DNA from: Cristatella mucedo | Taxonomy: Eukaryota; Bryozoa; Phylactolaemata; Cristatellidae | DNA length: 64,000 nucleotides | NCBI GenBank assembly: GCA_009760855.2 | Contig: WPIO01000025.1 | Span: forward strand, 3,281,001 to 3,345,000 | Reading direction: 5' to 3' | Shown: positions 18,263 to 30,305 of the stretch, in pieces | Layout: each line of letters begins with the position of its first letter | Numbering within the stretch: the stretch's first letter is position 1 | The notes under the pieces: generated by a model | Seen by the model: only the letters and a program-made list of their open reading frames with translations | What the model was told of the DNA's origin: nothing | Database searches by the model: none | Made by a program: the position numbers and the translations under genes

Positions 18263-21200
18263 AATTCTATACACCAATTTATTTGAGCGCTGAATTTAGC
18301 CTCGTGGGGGCTAATAAGGTGCCATTACACCGCAAGGCTCAGATGAGGGTAAAGTAAAACTTCACACGCAATATGCGAATAAAACCCACGATTGCCCACC
18401 GTGAGTGGGAATCAACCTCGGAGACGGAATCCCCGCCAGAGTTACATGGCAATATTTTTCTCTCGAGGTGCTACCGCCGCCCAGCAAAGCCACTTAAGCT
18501 ACCTATCCTTCACGACCGAGCGAAGCAGCGTTCGTTTGCGTCAGCGTTCGCTCGCGCTCGGCAAAGTGAATGCTGAAGGCCACAAATATTTGCTTCTCGC
18601 TGTAAGGCCACAAAAAAGTTGAACGAAAATTCTATTGGGTTTACAATATTCTCATTGTAGTTCTTTGTGTTTTCGCTAGTTTTTTGTTACCATGTACGTG
18701 CTTTGCAGTTACGTTTTAGCGAAAGCGGTGTTCACATTCCTGGAATGTTTAATTCTTCTTTCCAATGATCCTTTTACATATGTTCAGCCTATCCGACCTC
18801 AGCCCACTACTGAAGCAATACTGAATGGTCTGCAGCGCATTGTTCTCTACAGAAGAAGCTCTGCTCCTTACAGCTACGCTCAGCCGCTTGGGCTGAGTCA
18901 CGTCTTGTCACTCACTATACGCGCACCTGAGGCCCTCCGTCCTGCGCTGCCCAAGGCTCGACGATGCGTTGAGCGACCTGGCCCCTGTGCATGCTGGCTA
19001 GAGCCCACTTCGTTGGGCGGCCCACAGCCGTTTGCGCTGCGAGGTCGTCGGCCTGTGTCCTCGGAGGAGACTGTCGCGTGCATGCGCCGTATACACGACG
19101 GACGGAGCCGCCGCCGCCGTGTGCGGGCAAGAAAATTAAGTCCATTGAACCCCGCATTTCGCAAGTCCAGAGGGAAGTCCTACTAGCACGCACGGCGGGA
19201 TATGCGATGTGGGAAAAGTCATAACGGCGATAAAAGTGCGTCAACGCTATACAGCACCGCTCCACTCGCTGTCAGAAGCTACGCTGTGGCGTCACGTACG
19301 CGTCGAAACCAAATACTTTCCTTGTGACCTCAGGTCATGAATACTGACAGTCGTGGTGGCCGAATCACTGCCAGCTTTCAGACCGGGATGAAAAATAACA
19401 GACGGTGGCCAAACACCCAGACGGTGTTGAAGTGAAGATGCCTAAGTTTAAGAGCAGTTAACCTCTTCTCCTGTAGGAGTCGCGTGCCAGTCGTCGCTTC
19501 GTGCCCACCGGCTGGCCTCCTTTCGCCCACATCGTGCTTGGAAATTCGATCGCGTAGGCGTGAAGTGCAGCAACATCTGGCTGCAAATGGCAGCGTTAGC
19601 ACGTTGGGCGCGGCACCGGCCTCCTGGCAGGGCTGCTAGCTGCAAGCGCGCAACGGGTAAGACAGGTAAGACAGGTGGCGTGCTAGCCCTTCAGAAGCAC
19701 CGACGGCAGGCCGGTGGCGGCGGTCAGCCGTCGTTGGCCATTTTAAGAGGCAGCAAGCCGCATGCCTGCTTGGCTCCGGGAGCCGCGGGCGCTTAACGCG
19801 GTAGGCCGCGGGTAACTCGGCCTCTCAGCCGCGCCGTTTGCTGCTTAGCTAGAAGCTCTGCGCGGAGCTCTGAGCCCTGAGCAAATCCGCGTTGCCTGTA
19901 GTAGGAAGTATTGAAAGGCTGAAGGCCGGAGGACTGAAGAGCCCGCTGGCATCGCGGGCCGGTCGAGCGCGCAGACCGCGGGTCTTTTCAGCAGGTGCCA
20001 GCAGGTGCCCCGCCGGATTCGGAATGCTGGGGGTGGGCTATGTCCGGTTGGCAGACCGCAGACGAAGATGAAAGAAGTTAAAAAAAGATGAGAGACGACG
20101 TCCTGATGAATTGTGGGGTGCCTGCTGTCAGTAGGTTAGGCTACCTGCTGTACTGGGGACTCAAGCTTGCGTAAGCATGGGTTTGAGCCTCAGATATAGA
20201 GTAGTTTTAGACGATTCGTGGCCTTTGGGACTAATGTAATGCATCCGTTTATTTTTCATCTGCGGCTCCACAAAGGAGGGACTCGGCCAGCGCGGCCAGG
20301 CAGCCGCCGGAACCAGCGGTAGGCCACCTGTGGGCCTGCGCTCCAGCCCAGACCTCACATTTCTGAGGAGTGGCAGCCCGTTCGAGCTCCTCCCCCCAAC
20401 ATGCTTTCCTGCGCTGGCGACCGGCCTCGACCCTTCTCAGCTCGATCCTTTCTTCCCGGCCGCTCGGGCTCGGGCGGATGCTCCTCTGCCGGGCACTTGG
20501 CTGCTGGGCTGGGCCCAGCCTCTCCATCGATTAAGCGCCTCGCTCGCCTGAGTCGGATCCCTGGGGATCCCCTTCGTCAGTCATACACGGTGACGAGAGA
20601 TAGCCTCATTTGTCGGCGAACGTATTGATGAGCATCGAGTCAGCAGCGTGCCATTCAATCCGCTCGGGTTTTACATGACGTGTGACAGTCGCGGCGAATT
20701 GTGACTCTCAAATCCGGACAGACGGAACATAAGTCAATCTGGCGGAACGTTGCGTTCTATCAATGATTGTTGCTGTCGAATTGAATAAGATTTTAACTGC
20801 TCCAGTCTGCAGAACGTTTGCATGTTATTGATGTGGTCGTATTGAATACGACTAGTAGCAGCGCCGATACTATGTTCGGAGCAGAGTTAAGTTACAGGCG
20901 TTTCTATCTTATCATCGATAAGTAAAAGTGGTTCACTGAGAGCAATGCTGAGATAACTTTAAAGCAGGTGCTTCAGTGTGCGACAGTAGGAGTGAACCTA
21001 TTACAGGGAATCTCGAAGATGTCATTGCTGATAAGGTGACTCCTATTTCACCGGTGCAGGCATGTACGTGAAACCGGAAAAAAATAAGTACAGCTTGCAA
21101 CGCCTGGGGTCGCGGTTTCTCGTGTGAGCACGGCTCATGTAATGAGCGTGCTTGTCCGGTGCATAATCCTCGTCAGGCGATGGAAGTTCGGATCAAGGAG

Positions 21201-22462
21201 CGAACCGTTCTTCATCTGCCGCGGCTCCTTATTCGCGTTGTGTGGACCTTGGTTCCCGCGTGCTTCGAAACTACTCTTCTGCCAATTGCCGATATGACGG
21301 ATGGACCGCTGCGCTGACAAACAGTCAAACTGCTGCCATGGAAATCTGAAATCTTCCCCTACCTGGGGTGGCAGCCCTACACGGCGAGTTACCGATAGCA
21401 AGCCTATGCACGCTTCCTATGACTAGCCACGTTTCGGTAATGGGCAATGTGCATGGCTACGGGCGATATGCCGATGCTTTGGGATGGCGGAGAAAGCTAC
21501 TCGCTGTCTCGTACGTACTGTGTTTCGATAACTCACCTTCGTATTTTCACCGACTTGATGAAGCTCGTTCTGCTCACGATTGCGATATTTTCGTAGCCAT
21601 TTCTATGATTTGCCATTGATGTTTGAGCTCGGCGAATGCAATGTCTTTGAAATGACCTTTGCACCCATTCATGTCAGCCCTTCGGCAGCTAACGACCATA
21701 CTACGGTTGCTGAGGAGTGCTGTAAAAGTAGCAGGGTCAAAGGCTGCAACTTAAAGTTAAAGTCAACTTAAAGATTTGATTCGCACAAAAACTTAGTTTT
21801 CACTGCTCTTGGACTATCTGCCTGTGGGGTAAGTTCAGCTGAGAGATCTTCTGGATGCTTTCAATCAGACCCTGCAGACCGCGAAACTGAACTTAAGGCA
21901 GACATGACTTGATTGGCAAGACGACTCTAAAAGACAACGCGATAAGCCAAAATCGCTCAGGAAGTGCCGGCGACCTGAGCGTCAAAACGAAGTCCACGAC
22001 TCAGACGTGTTGAAGCCCAGCTCGATGCTGTGATGGTATATGATGGGCGAGGATGATGATGAGATGACAGCCAGAACGATTGATGGGTAGACGTCTGAGA
22101 AAGAACATTTGTAGAATGTGATGTAAGAGACTGACGAGGCTGCGAAGCCGAACGTAGACAGCTACCATTCGCTTTGCTCGACGTTTCTTTTATTAATCGA
22201 CCAAGGACAGCACTAGCTTAAGGAAGCTGCTGCAAAACCCCTGCAGCCACCGCCATTTGACCCTGGCTGCCACCACTAGAGGTTATTAGCGGCTCCTGTA
22301 CAATGATTATAATGACCTGCGTGTTTTGTAATCTTAGGCATCCACAACCTGTGAGCTACAATAATTTGAGAGTTGAATTAGTTTTGACCGGACCTCTGTC
22401 GAGAGTAGTTGCCACGCCGACTCTTATGCAACCGGTCAGACTTGCGAGGGCAGCGATGTAAT

Positions 22463-22690
22463 GTAATGTAATGTATCTCCGTTAGTAACACCACAAGCCA
22501 CAAAGACTTTGTGGGCGTTCGCAGGAGAGTCTTGTGTATCGTATTCACAGCCTGGGCGGCTTTCGGTACGCATTCAGTTCCATTCGGTATGCATTCGGTA
22601 GCCAGCAGTCTCACTACGTCTCACTCGACAAAGAGAAAGCGGGGCGACTAATAGATTCAGGAGAGCAATCGGGGTAGCATGAGTAGCATG
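22463..22690 (-). mobile_element. LINE family 2, 3' end only
   Basis: Begins with the tail repeat gatgtaatgtaatgtaatgt and continues with atctccgtta...ccacaaagactttgtgggcg and ggcggctttcggtacgcatt, as in the tails at 42828, 48525 and 61995. It is 5' truncated; the end of the coding part (gtagccagcagtctc) is just visible. Confidence 0.8.
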
Positions 22691-25284
22691 GGACTTGGTC
22701 GAAAGACTTGGTCAAAGCGGCTACGCGAGCTCGAAGGCGGCGTCCATGTCAAGCGTCCGCGATGCTCTGCAGTTCCCCAGACGCCGCTCCTTTGCATTGC
22801 CTTTGCATCTTCATCGACTAAGCCTCCACGCTGTCCCGGGGGGGGGCACTCTGACCGCCCGCTGGTGACGTCAAGCAGAGCACCAGTGCATAGCAACGGA
22901 AGCCACGGACGCCACAGCAGCTCACTCCCCGGGCTTGCGAGCGAGCTGCTTCAAGAGTTAAGCCCCTTGGGAGAGCAGAATGGCAGAAGGATGACAGCAG
23001 GATGGCAGAGCAGCTGAGCTCGCTCTCCCGCGGAGGCTGCCTCGGTGGCTCAGCGCGAGGGAAAAGTGTGCCTCCACTAATGCGTGTCGATCTGCGGCGA
23101 GCGCGCCAATTCGAAGAGCGCGGCGTCGCGAGTCATTAGTGTCGCTCGGGCAATCTGGGCCGCATTGAACCCGAGCCTGCAATCCCGATCCTGGCCTGGC
23201 TATGGCTCAAGCCACTCTCCCCGTCGCGTTTCCAGTATCCGGTAGTTAGATGGTCGCGGCTGCTGAAGAGCCGCTAATAGAAGGAGAGGAGAAATTCGAG
23301 CCGAATGTCTGTCGAAACTGTGGAAAAGCACGGAGGCCCAGCGTGAAACGCTCCGAGCGACGCAAGCCCGCTCACCGCCGCCGCCGCGCGCGAAAATCCT
23401 CGATGATTAGCTAGCGGGACGAGCACTCACCGCCAGCGCTCCGCCGCGTTGACGCGACGCTCGCCACGAAATGGCGCCGTCAGAGCTGCAGTGGGCGACC
23501 TGCAATCGCTGCGCCTCGTGCGCTCTCGAGCCTTCTTCTCAGAGCAGAGTGACTGAACCGCGTTCTCGTCGTCTTAATTTCTCTCGCCAAACCTTGCGAT
23601 CTAGCTCTGGCGACATTTTTTCTCAGGTGCACCCAGCCTTTTCCAAGCGGCGAACGCTTAGTCCGAAGCGAGCCCCTAGTTTTGGAGGATATCGTCACTA
23701 ATCGGCGTGTACACGCTTCCTTTTCAGCAGACGTGAAGTCCCTGGAAAGAGATTTGGGTCTCTTTGGACTCACTGAGGATTAAATGGGAATGTGGCATCC
23801 TCATGCTTGTCCGAACACTCGCATTATGGTTTTCATTAGTCGTATGGCGGCGAGCTAAGTTGAGTGCAGGGCTTGCTGCGCCGACCGAAGGAGTGTAAGC
23901 TGTTCGTGGTGAGCGCAGGCTACACGCGACGCGCCCGCCGGCGCCGCACTGCGACGAAGTGCACGTTATATCGCCCTGTTACTCTGCTATCACAATGGCA
24001 GCGAGAGACGCGCGTGTGGGCGACCGGGTCGCTGACGCATATCCGCCTACTTTTCTTTTAATACGCAGTTTCATGCAGTTGACACGCGAAAAAAAGCACT
24101 ATGCCGAAAGAACTGTTTGCCCAATGAGTCGCCGTTCTTAGTTTCCGAACTCGGTATCGCTAAAAGCGGCGGAAGCGCTTAGAAGCGGCTTCCGAATAGC
24201 GGTCTGCGAGCTCGCAGTAGTGAACTATTGGCAAGCTACACGAACCAGGTAATGACTTCCAGATATTATTTGCGGTTCCTGAATTACAATGATTTTGAAC
24301 CATTTATATCATAATCCACGGTTAGGCGGAATATTAGCTTAACTTCTACGACTGTCAGACAGTTGCGCCTTGGGCTTTGAAGTGACTTGTACGCTATGGC
24401 TGGTGGACACATGTAGCCCCCCCCCCCCGCGCACCCTCTGCTGCTGCTATCGAATAGACTGCTCTACGCCCCGGGGATACAAGGACTTGTTATATCAAGG
24501 TAAGCGGCCGCTCTTTATTTCAGCCGCGCTTACCCACTTCCGACATGTCTGCGTGCGCCAGGGCTGCGCCTACGAAGCCCGTAAGTCTTAGGCTTCGCGG
24601 CGCCTGCTTCAACGCCATTGGTCTCAAGTCGGCAAGCGGACGAGCGCCGCTACGAGCGCCGTTACGTGTCTTCGTGGACTAAGGACTCTGTGCAGAAGCC
24701 GCTGCAGAGCTTTTGCGACTGCATTCTAGAAACAACACCGGCCGCATTCAAATTATCCTACTCCACATTTAGACGAAGCTGTCCCGGCATGCCGACCCGC
24801 CGGGCGCCGCTTGCTCCTTCCTACCGAGTCCTAGTCCTAGTCATTCAAACGCAGTATCCGAGACAGTCGGCGGCGGCGGAAGAGTCCTGCGCACGTATGC
24901 GAGTGCCACGTCTACGCTCATGCGCTCGCATGCACCTCGAGCAGGAACCCACAAACCGTCTCTTTCGGCAGAGTGTTGGGCAGTAAAACTGACCAAAAAG
25001 GCAGTAGCGATGACGAAAACCTCGCAGGCATGTCAACGAACGGGAATCTGGCACACCCCAGATGCTGACTCTCAATGCAGCAAATAATGCAGAAGTGCTT
25101 CCGGAAGTGCCGCAGCGGCGCGGAACGATCGCATCCCTAACGTCACTAAGCTTAAATTTAAATTCTTAGGGTCAGGAGCGCAGTGTATCGACTCCGGAAC
25201 GCGAGTTCTTCCCGTAAACACAGCGAATGCAGCGGTTGCTATTTCTTGCAGATGCGTTGAGGACACTAATGGATTTGGTGTTTA

Positions 25285-25440
25285 CTCAACTCAACAGCCT
25301 CATTTATATAGCGCAAAAGAACCTTAGCGGTTATCACTCTCGCTTGCAAAGCGCAGCAATGCGATGACTGCCTGCTGCAGGACTCGAACCCTCAACCTGT
25401 GTCGTGAAGAGCGAGCACCTAAACCTGGGTATATGACGCA
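25285..25440 (-). mobile_element. SINE B copy
   Basis: On the plus strand it shows gcctcatttatatagcg, gactgcctgctgcaggactc (reverse of the B box) and gtcgtgaagagcgagcacct. The order matches the copy at 14795. Confidence 0.75.
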
Positions 25441-25474
25441 GGCTGCCTTCGTTTAAAATTCTGCACTAGAAATA

Positions 25475-25482
25475 TGTGTGTG

Positions 25483-25559
<77 letters not shown>
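25475..25559. repeat. (TG)n microsatellite
   Basis: About 42 TG units with one interruption, lying between a SINE B and a SINE A copy. Confidence 0.97.
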
Positions 25560-25561
<2 letters not shown>

Positions 25562-25563
25562 AG

Positions 25564-25673
25564 GTAATTCATTTTATAGCCAACAAGAACTTTACCTCTA
25601 TCCACCTACGGCGCAGGGCTCGACCCCACGATCTTGGTTGTCAAAGGCGAATATCTGACCCCTGGACCAAACT
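25564..25673 (-). mobile_element. SINE A fragment
   Basis: Plus-strand gcagggctcgaccccacgat is the reversed B box, followed by ccctggaccaaac (reversed A box). The 5' tail part (attcattttatagcc) is short, so the middle of the tail is deleted. Confidence 0.65.
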
Positions 25674-26146
25674 AATTATCTTCCGATGTGTCGCTAGGAG
25701 TCTCAGTTCCTGTCCTTGTCACCGAGCGTCGTACGATGGCGAGCCGATTGAGGCGATCCTCGGCCCATGCGGTCACGCTGTCTGCTTCGACGGAGTGACT
25801 ACGGACACGCGTTTCACTAAACACTAAAACGCATCTCACCCATGATTTGGCTTGGGTTATAACCGGTGGCGGAGCCCGAAGGCAGAAGGCCTGTCCACTC
25901 CCCTCCCCCACTATAGCGAGACAGTGACCTGGTTCGCCCCTTATTTCTACGTTCTCCCCCTCCTGATCTTCAATGATGACGACATTATGTCTTAATTCCA
26001 CTCAATGGGCAACCACCGAGTTCATTCCGAATAAAGGCAGTGCTTTTGCGTTACAATATTTCATTAATTTCGGGTCGTTAGCCTCACCTGCATGATACTG
26101 TGGAGGGTCTTGCCCTCAAATACTGTGCAGGTCTTGACTCCTAGAC

Positions 26147-26334
26147 CAGCGGTTCTCAACCTATGGGTCGCGACCCTTTTGGGGGACGAACGACCCTTTC
26201 ACAGAGATTGCATAAGACCGTCGGAAAACTCGCACTTCAGCATTTTGCATATACAATAATTTTTTGTTGGGGGTCGCCGTAACATGAGGAACTGTATTAA
26301 AGGGTCACGGCATTAGAAAGGTTGAGAACCACTG
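26147..26334. mobile_element. hAT miniature element resembling SPIN
   Basis: A 188-bp element with terminal inverted repeats: left cagcggttctcaacct, right aggttgagaaccactg, which pair with one mismatch. It is flanked by a near-perfect 8-bp duplication, tcctagac (26139-26146) and ccctagac (26335-26342), with the CTAGA core common at hAT targets. Inside are gggtcgcgaccctttt, gaacgaccctttcacagag and taagaccgtcggaaaactc on the left, and gttgggggtcgccgtaacat, gaggaactgtattaaagggt on the right. These agree closely with the ends of the SPIN_NA consensus as I remember it. SPIN (SPace INvaders) is a hAT family that spread horizontally among mammals, reptiles, amphibians and some invertebrates. There is no transposase; the copy is non-autonomous. 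Confidence 0.88.
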
Positions 26335-26960
26335 CCCTAGACGAACAGTTTGGCTGAGCCACTGGTTCTGATGAATTAAATTATTCCATCTTGACTACTT
26401 TTTGCTAAAGAGACAACGCTCCAGAGCATGATAAAATGGACGAAACTTTCGTTTCCGGCTAGCGTCAAGTATTTTTAAACTTCCTCGGCCAAGCGTGAAG
26501 CGCCAAGCAATGGTTTGCATGGTCCGAATGCCGACGTCGCTCGAACGCTCGTCGAAGATCGAGCCTCGAGCGACGTCGCGCACTAGCCGTTGCCCGATAG
26601 AGCGCGGGGGAAGGGGCTCTGAAAATTAAAGCGCTCGCCTGATATCTCCTGCCGCAGCATCGATTAGACGCGAACGCACCAGGACCCGCGAGACGTCTCG
26701 CTGCTCTGGTCAGCCGGTGGACCCATCCGCGGCTGTCTTGGCGTCATCATGCCAGCTGCTGAGTAGGCAGCTAAACCGTCTGGTGCAGAAATTTCTGCGG
26801 ACGGGCGAGTCGCCGCGCAATTATCTAACTACTTCCACCTCGAGGGAGCTCCGCACGGCAGCGGCGGCAGCTCAATCACTGAGCTTACGAGATTATGCAT
26901 GGCCGTGCGGCTCTAGTAAGACGAATGACGGCTGGCTGAATAATGTGGATTGATCGCTGG

Positions 26961-26961
<1 letters not shown>

Positions 26962-27041
<80 letters not shown>

Positions 27042-27110
27042 CGAACGCACGCACGCATGCACGCACGCACACGCGCACGCACGCACACGCGCACGCACAC
27101 GCGCACACAC
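26962..27110. repeat. (AC)n / (ACGC)n microsatellite
   Basis: Pure AC units followed by a tetranucleotide ACGC run and mixed ACGC/AC. It creates long false frames of His/Thr and Arg/Thr on one strand and Val/Cys on the other. Confidence 0.97.
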
Positions 27111-27225
27111 AGTCCCTCTGTCTCCTACACTCTTCCTTCCGCTCGCTCGCATGCTCGCTCTTTAATTTTTTTTCCCGACTATTTGTCAATCTATTTATCT
27201 ATCTCTTCATCCGAGTCTCTCGAGA

Positions 27226-27229
<4 letters not shown>

Positions 27230-27298
<69 letters not shown>
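27230..27298. repeat. (CT)n microsatellite
   Basis: About 34 CT units, 120 bases after the AC/ACGC tract. Confidence 0.97.
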
Positions 27299-27301
<3 letters not shown>

Positions 27302-29073
27302 TTCGAGTCTACGTGTCTTCGCACGCTCAATTGTCTCTCTAATCGCGCCATTTCTCTCACTCTTTACTCACTCTCCGTCGTCGCTCTCGAGGAGGGAAAG
27401 CAACCGGAAATCCGGAAATCAACCCCAAGCAGTCTTCCTGACGTCCCACCGTTACCTTGCCTTGCCTCCCGAAAGCGAATTGTGAAAGAAAGAGTTTAGC
27501 TTCGCTGTTCGAGTGGGCACCCGGACAGCAGCCAGCTTTAGCAACAGCCAGCAGGCAGCAGCAGCAGCTTCTCAACGCAAAGGCTCACCGACTTTTTCGA
27601 GCAGCCAACGCTTAGATGCATTTCCAGGGCTGCCGGCTCGAGGATCAGCGCCGCTCGGTCGTCCACTGTTGGCAGCAGCGCCTCGCAGTGCGGCAAGCCC
27701 CCTACGGCAGCGCCTCGAGCGGCAAGCCCTCTACGGCAGTGCTTCGGGCGCTTCCCGTGGCAATGGACGCAAGAATAATGGAGTGCCCCTGGCACGATCC
27801 CCCGTCTTTGCTAGCATAGGTGAGCTAATGCTGTGGCCTCGGGCTAGCAACTTCGATCAAATCCACACGACGCCACACCCGTCGAGAGCCAAGTCGCTGC
27901 AGTGTGGCCAGCCGAAGCAATGGCACCGTCCTGCAACGCTGCAGTGGCGTTTAGGAAATTCCAGTTAGCATTTCAATAGTTAATCAAGCGCTCGCTCTCC
28001 TAACTGCCGGCAAAAATAAAGGCTTTCGCGAAGCCGCTGGCAGCAGCAGAATGCCTTTCCGACACAGCAAGCGGATCGCTCGCCTTGCGCATGCTTGAAG
28101 CCCTGCCACCCACCGCGAAAAATCTACTCGCCAAATGTGCTACTAAATATATTACTCGGAAAGGCCACTTTAAATGGTCCGACGTTGCCGAAGACGGCTG
28201 GCCTTCTGCCTCGACTTTCGGCGCCGGACGAGACCCCGCGCGGCGTCGCAGGCAGTCGGGGCAATCGGTGCACTGCCCGCACAATGGCAATGCATCATCG
28301 CAAGGCGCTGCTCACTTGCTGGAGCGGCGCCCAGCACGCACGTGGGTCAGGGTTCGATCGCGGACGAGCCTGGGCAAGGGAAATAGCCGTCTCGGCGGGT
28401 GGCGCTCGCGTATCCCCCTCTCGAGATCTCGAGCCGCTGACGCGTCTAGCCGGCTGCTGCTGCTGCTGCTTCAGAGATGTCCCTCCGAGCGTACGACTGC
28501 GTCCGGCGGGGCTCGCTCCTTGGCTTCTCGCGGGATCTCGCCACTCGTACGAGCTCGTGCAATGTCGATCGATTTGGCGAAGGCAAACCGTATCGCAACC
28601 GCTTGCTGTGACTAATACTTCAGCCTCGGCTTCTGGCGCTTCCTGTGAGCCGAGCCGACCTCTGAAACTCGACGCACGCACGCGCTTCTCTCTGACCAGA
28701 GCGTGAGCGCCGTGAATTTCGGAACGTGAATTTCCGTGGCTTCGAACCGCTCTGGACGCGTCGCCAAGCGCCATGCACTTGCTAGAGGTCCTCGCACTTG
28801 CTGGAGGTGATGCCGACCGCGAAAGCGGTCGACAGCACCTCCGCGGCTGGCGGAGGCAGAATCGTCTGGTCTGTGACGACGATGTCACAGAACCATCGAA
28901 AACTTTTCACCGAATTCAAGTTGCCAAAAGCGAGCAGCCGTTCGAAGACATCAAAAATTGAAATTCGTGTGAGGGCAGAAGGAAGCGCGTGCCGAGGCGA
29001 GCGTCAAACCCCGCCGTCTGCGTCTGCTGGCTACTGTGCGGCCGCCTCTTACGCGAAGTAATTCGAGCACTCC

Positions 29074-29075
<2 letters not shown>

Positions 29076-29163
<88 letters not shown>

Positions 29164-29165
29164 GG

Positions 29166-29217
<52 letters not shown>

Positions 29218-29228
29218 CAGACAGACAG

Positions 29229-29263
<35 letters not shown>
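29076..29263. repeat. (GA)n microsatellite
   Basis: Long GA repeat with interruptions (gggagagagagggatagt, gacagacagac) near 29154-29228. Confidence 0.97.
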
Positions 29264-29265
<2 letters not shown>

Positions 29266-30150
29266 CAACCAAGCAGCTATCGAATGCCACCACCGAACGG
29301 CAGCGATGTTTGCATTTCTCCGTTGCAGGTGCACCTTCTATAATTATAAGTGTGCGTGTAAAGTTGGCCAGATTATGACAGTACTTGAGAAGTAGCGGCT
29401 CATGAATCGCAGGCGTTAGGAACCAGACCTGTAGTGATCTGAGGTGTGAACCCTATGAAAAGCCACTGGAAGTCATAGCTAGTCACCTGTACTTGGTGCT
29501 CTGAGCGAGCGAGTTGTACGCTATGGCTGGTGCTGGGCACAGTTCGCACGAGTTTTTTGCTATGAAATATACATTTATACGTTAAGCTCGACACAGGTTC
29601 GCTAATAATGCATGGACATTCTCGGTTGCTATTTTGCTCCACTACAGTCGTTCGAACCCGTTGGAGGTGGTGGCGGCGGTGCGCCGTACTTCGAGACAAC
29701 TTCTGACACCGGCACCTACCGCCACGACCGCCCTTCCGCCCGTCGTGCGAAGTGCGAGCCGAAAGGGTTTCGACACTGTCTCATTAGACTGTACCGAGTT
29801 CGTCCGAAGGGCAGTGCCGAAAGTAATCCGAGCGGCCGCCTCAGCTTGCTCGCACTGTGTCTCTTCCTAGTCGCGGTGTGGAGGATTCCCCCTCCCACGT
29901 CTCGCCGTTCTGTAAGCCCGAGCCTGAACCGCTCGCTGTCTCGCTCGGGCTCAGGCTCGGGCCGACCACCTGCCCGATGCCGCCCTTGTCCGATCGCTGT
30001 CCAGTCGATCGTGAGCGAGTCGAAAGTAATTAGGCTCCCGGCTGACTTAATTGTCGCACCAGTGCGGCCCTTCGCTTCCCTAGGTAATTAATGAGAGCCG
30101 GAGCACTCCGGCTGCGGGTGCCGACGTTGAACCCGCACGGTCGCCAGCTG

Positions 30151-30182
30151 TATATAAAGCTCCGGCGCGCCGTGACAGCACA
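30151..30182 (+). promoter_or_regulatory. TATA box and likely start site of the small-peptide gene
   Basis: tatataaag at 30151-30159 is a textbook TATA box. About 25-30 bases downstream lies gacagcacatc (30174-30184), a fair initiator. The following ~60 bases are pyrimidine-rich 5' UTR up to the ATG at 30245 (context gaaaaatga). A clear TATA box suggests strong, regulated, tissue-specific transcription. Confidence 0.8.
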
Positions 30183-30244
30183 TCGAGCGCTCTCTCTCTC
30201 TCTTCCCTTCTACAGAGTCGTCTTCGTCGGAAAGAAAGAGAAAA

Positions 30245-30305
30245 ATGATCGGCGCCCTGTTTCTCGTCGCCGCCGTCGCCAGCACGGCAGTGCTGCAAGT
30301 GCAAG
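30245..30305 (+). CDS. Small-peptide gene, exon 1 (signal peptide)
   Basis: Starts at the first ATG after the TATA box and ends at donor gtaacc (30306) in phase 1. It encodes the whole signal peptide. Confidence 0.82.

Larger units (their letters stand above)
13986..30150. other. 16-kb intergenic region without a recognisable gene
   Basis: Between LINE family 1 and the small-peptide promoter I find no exon with a conserved motif and matching splice sites. Long GC-rich frames near 14900-15600, 18690-19190, 22680-23020, 27510-28890 and 29610-30090 overlap on both strands and show no domain. The region does hold SINEs, a LINE fragment, a hAT miniature element and several microsatellites, each listed separately. 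A fast-evolving or single-species gene could be missed. Confidence 0.5.

Noticed and set aside
26943-27485. 180-codon frame rich in His/Thr/Ala, then Ser/Leu
   Set aside because: Translation of AC/ACGC and CT microsatellites, with no other content.
28085-28888. Overlapping frames of 176-203 codons on both strands
   Set aside because: GC-rich DNA is open in many frames by chance. No conserved motif, signal peptide or splice partner was found.
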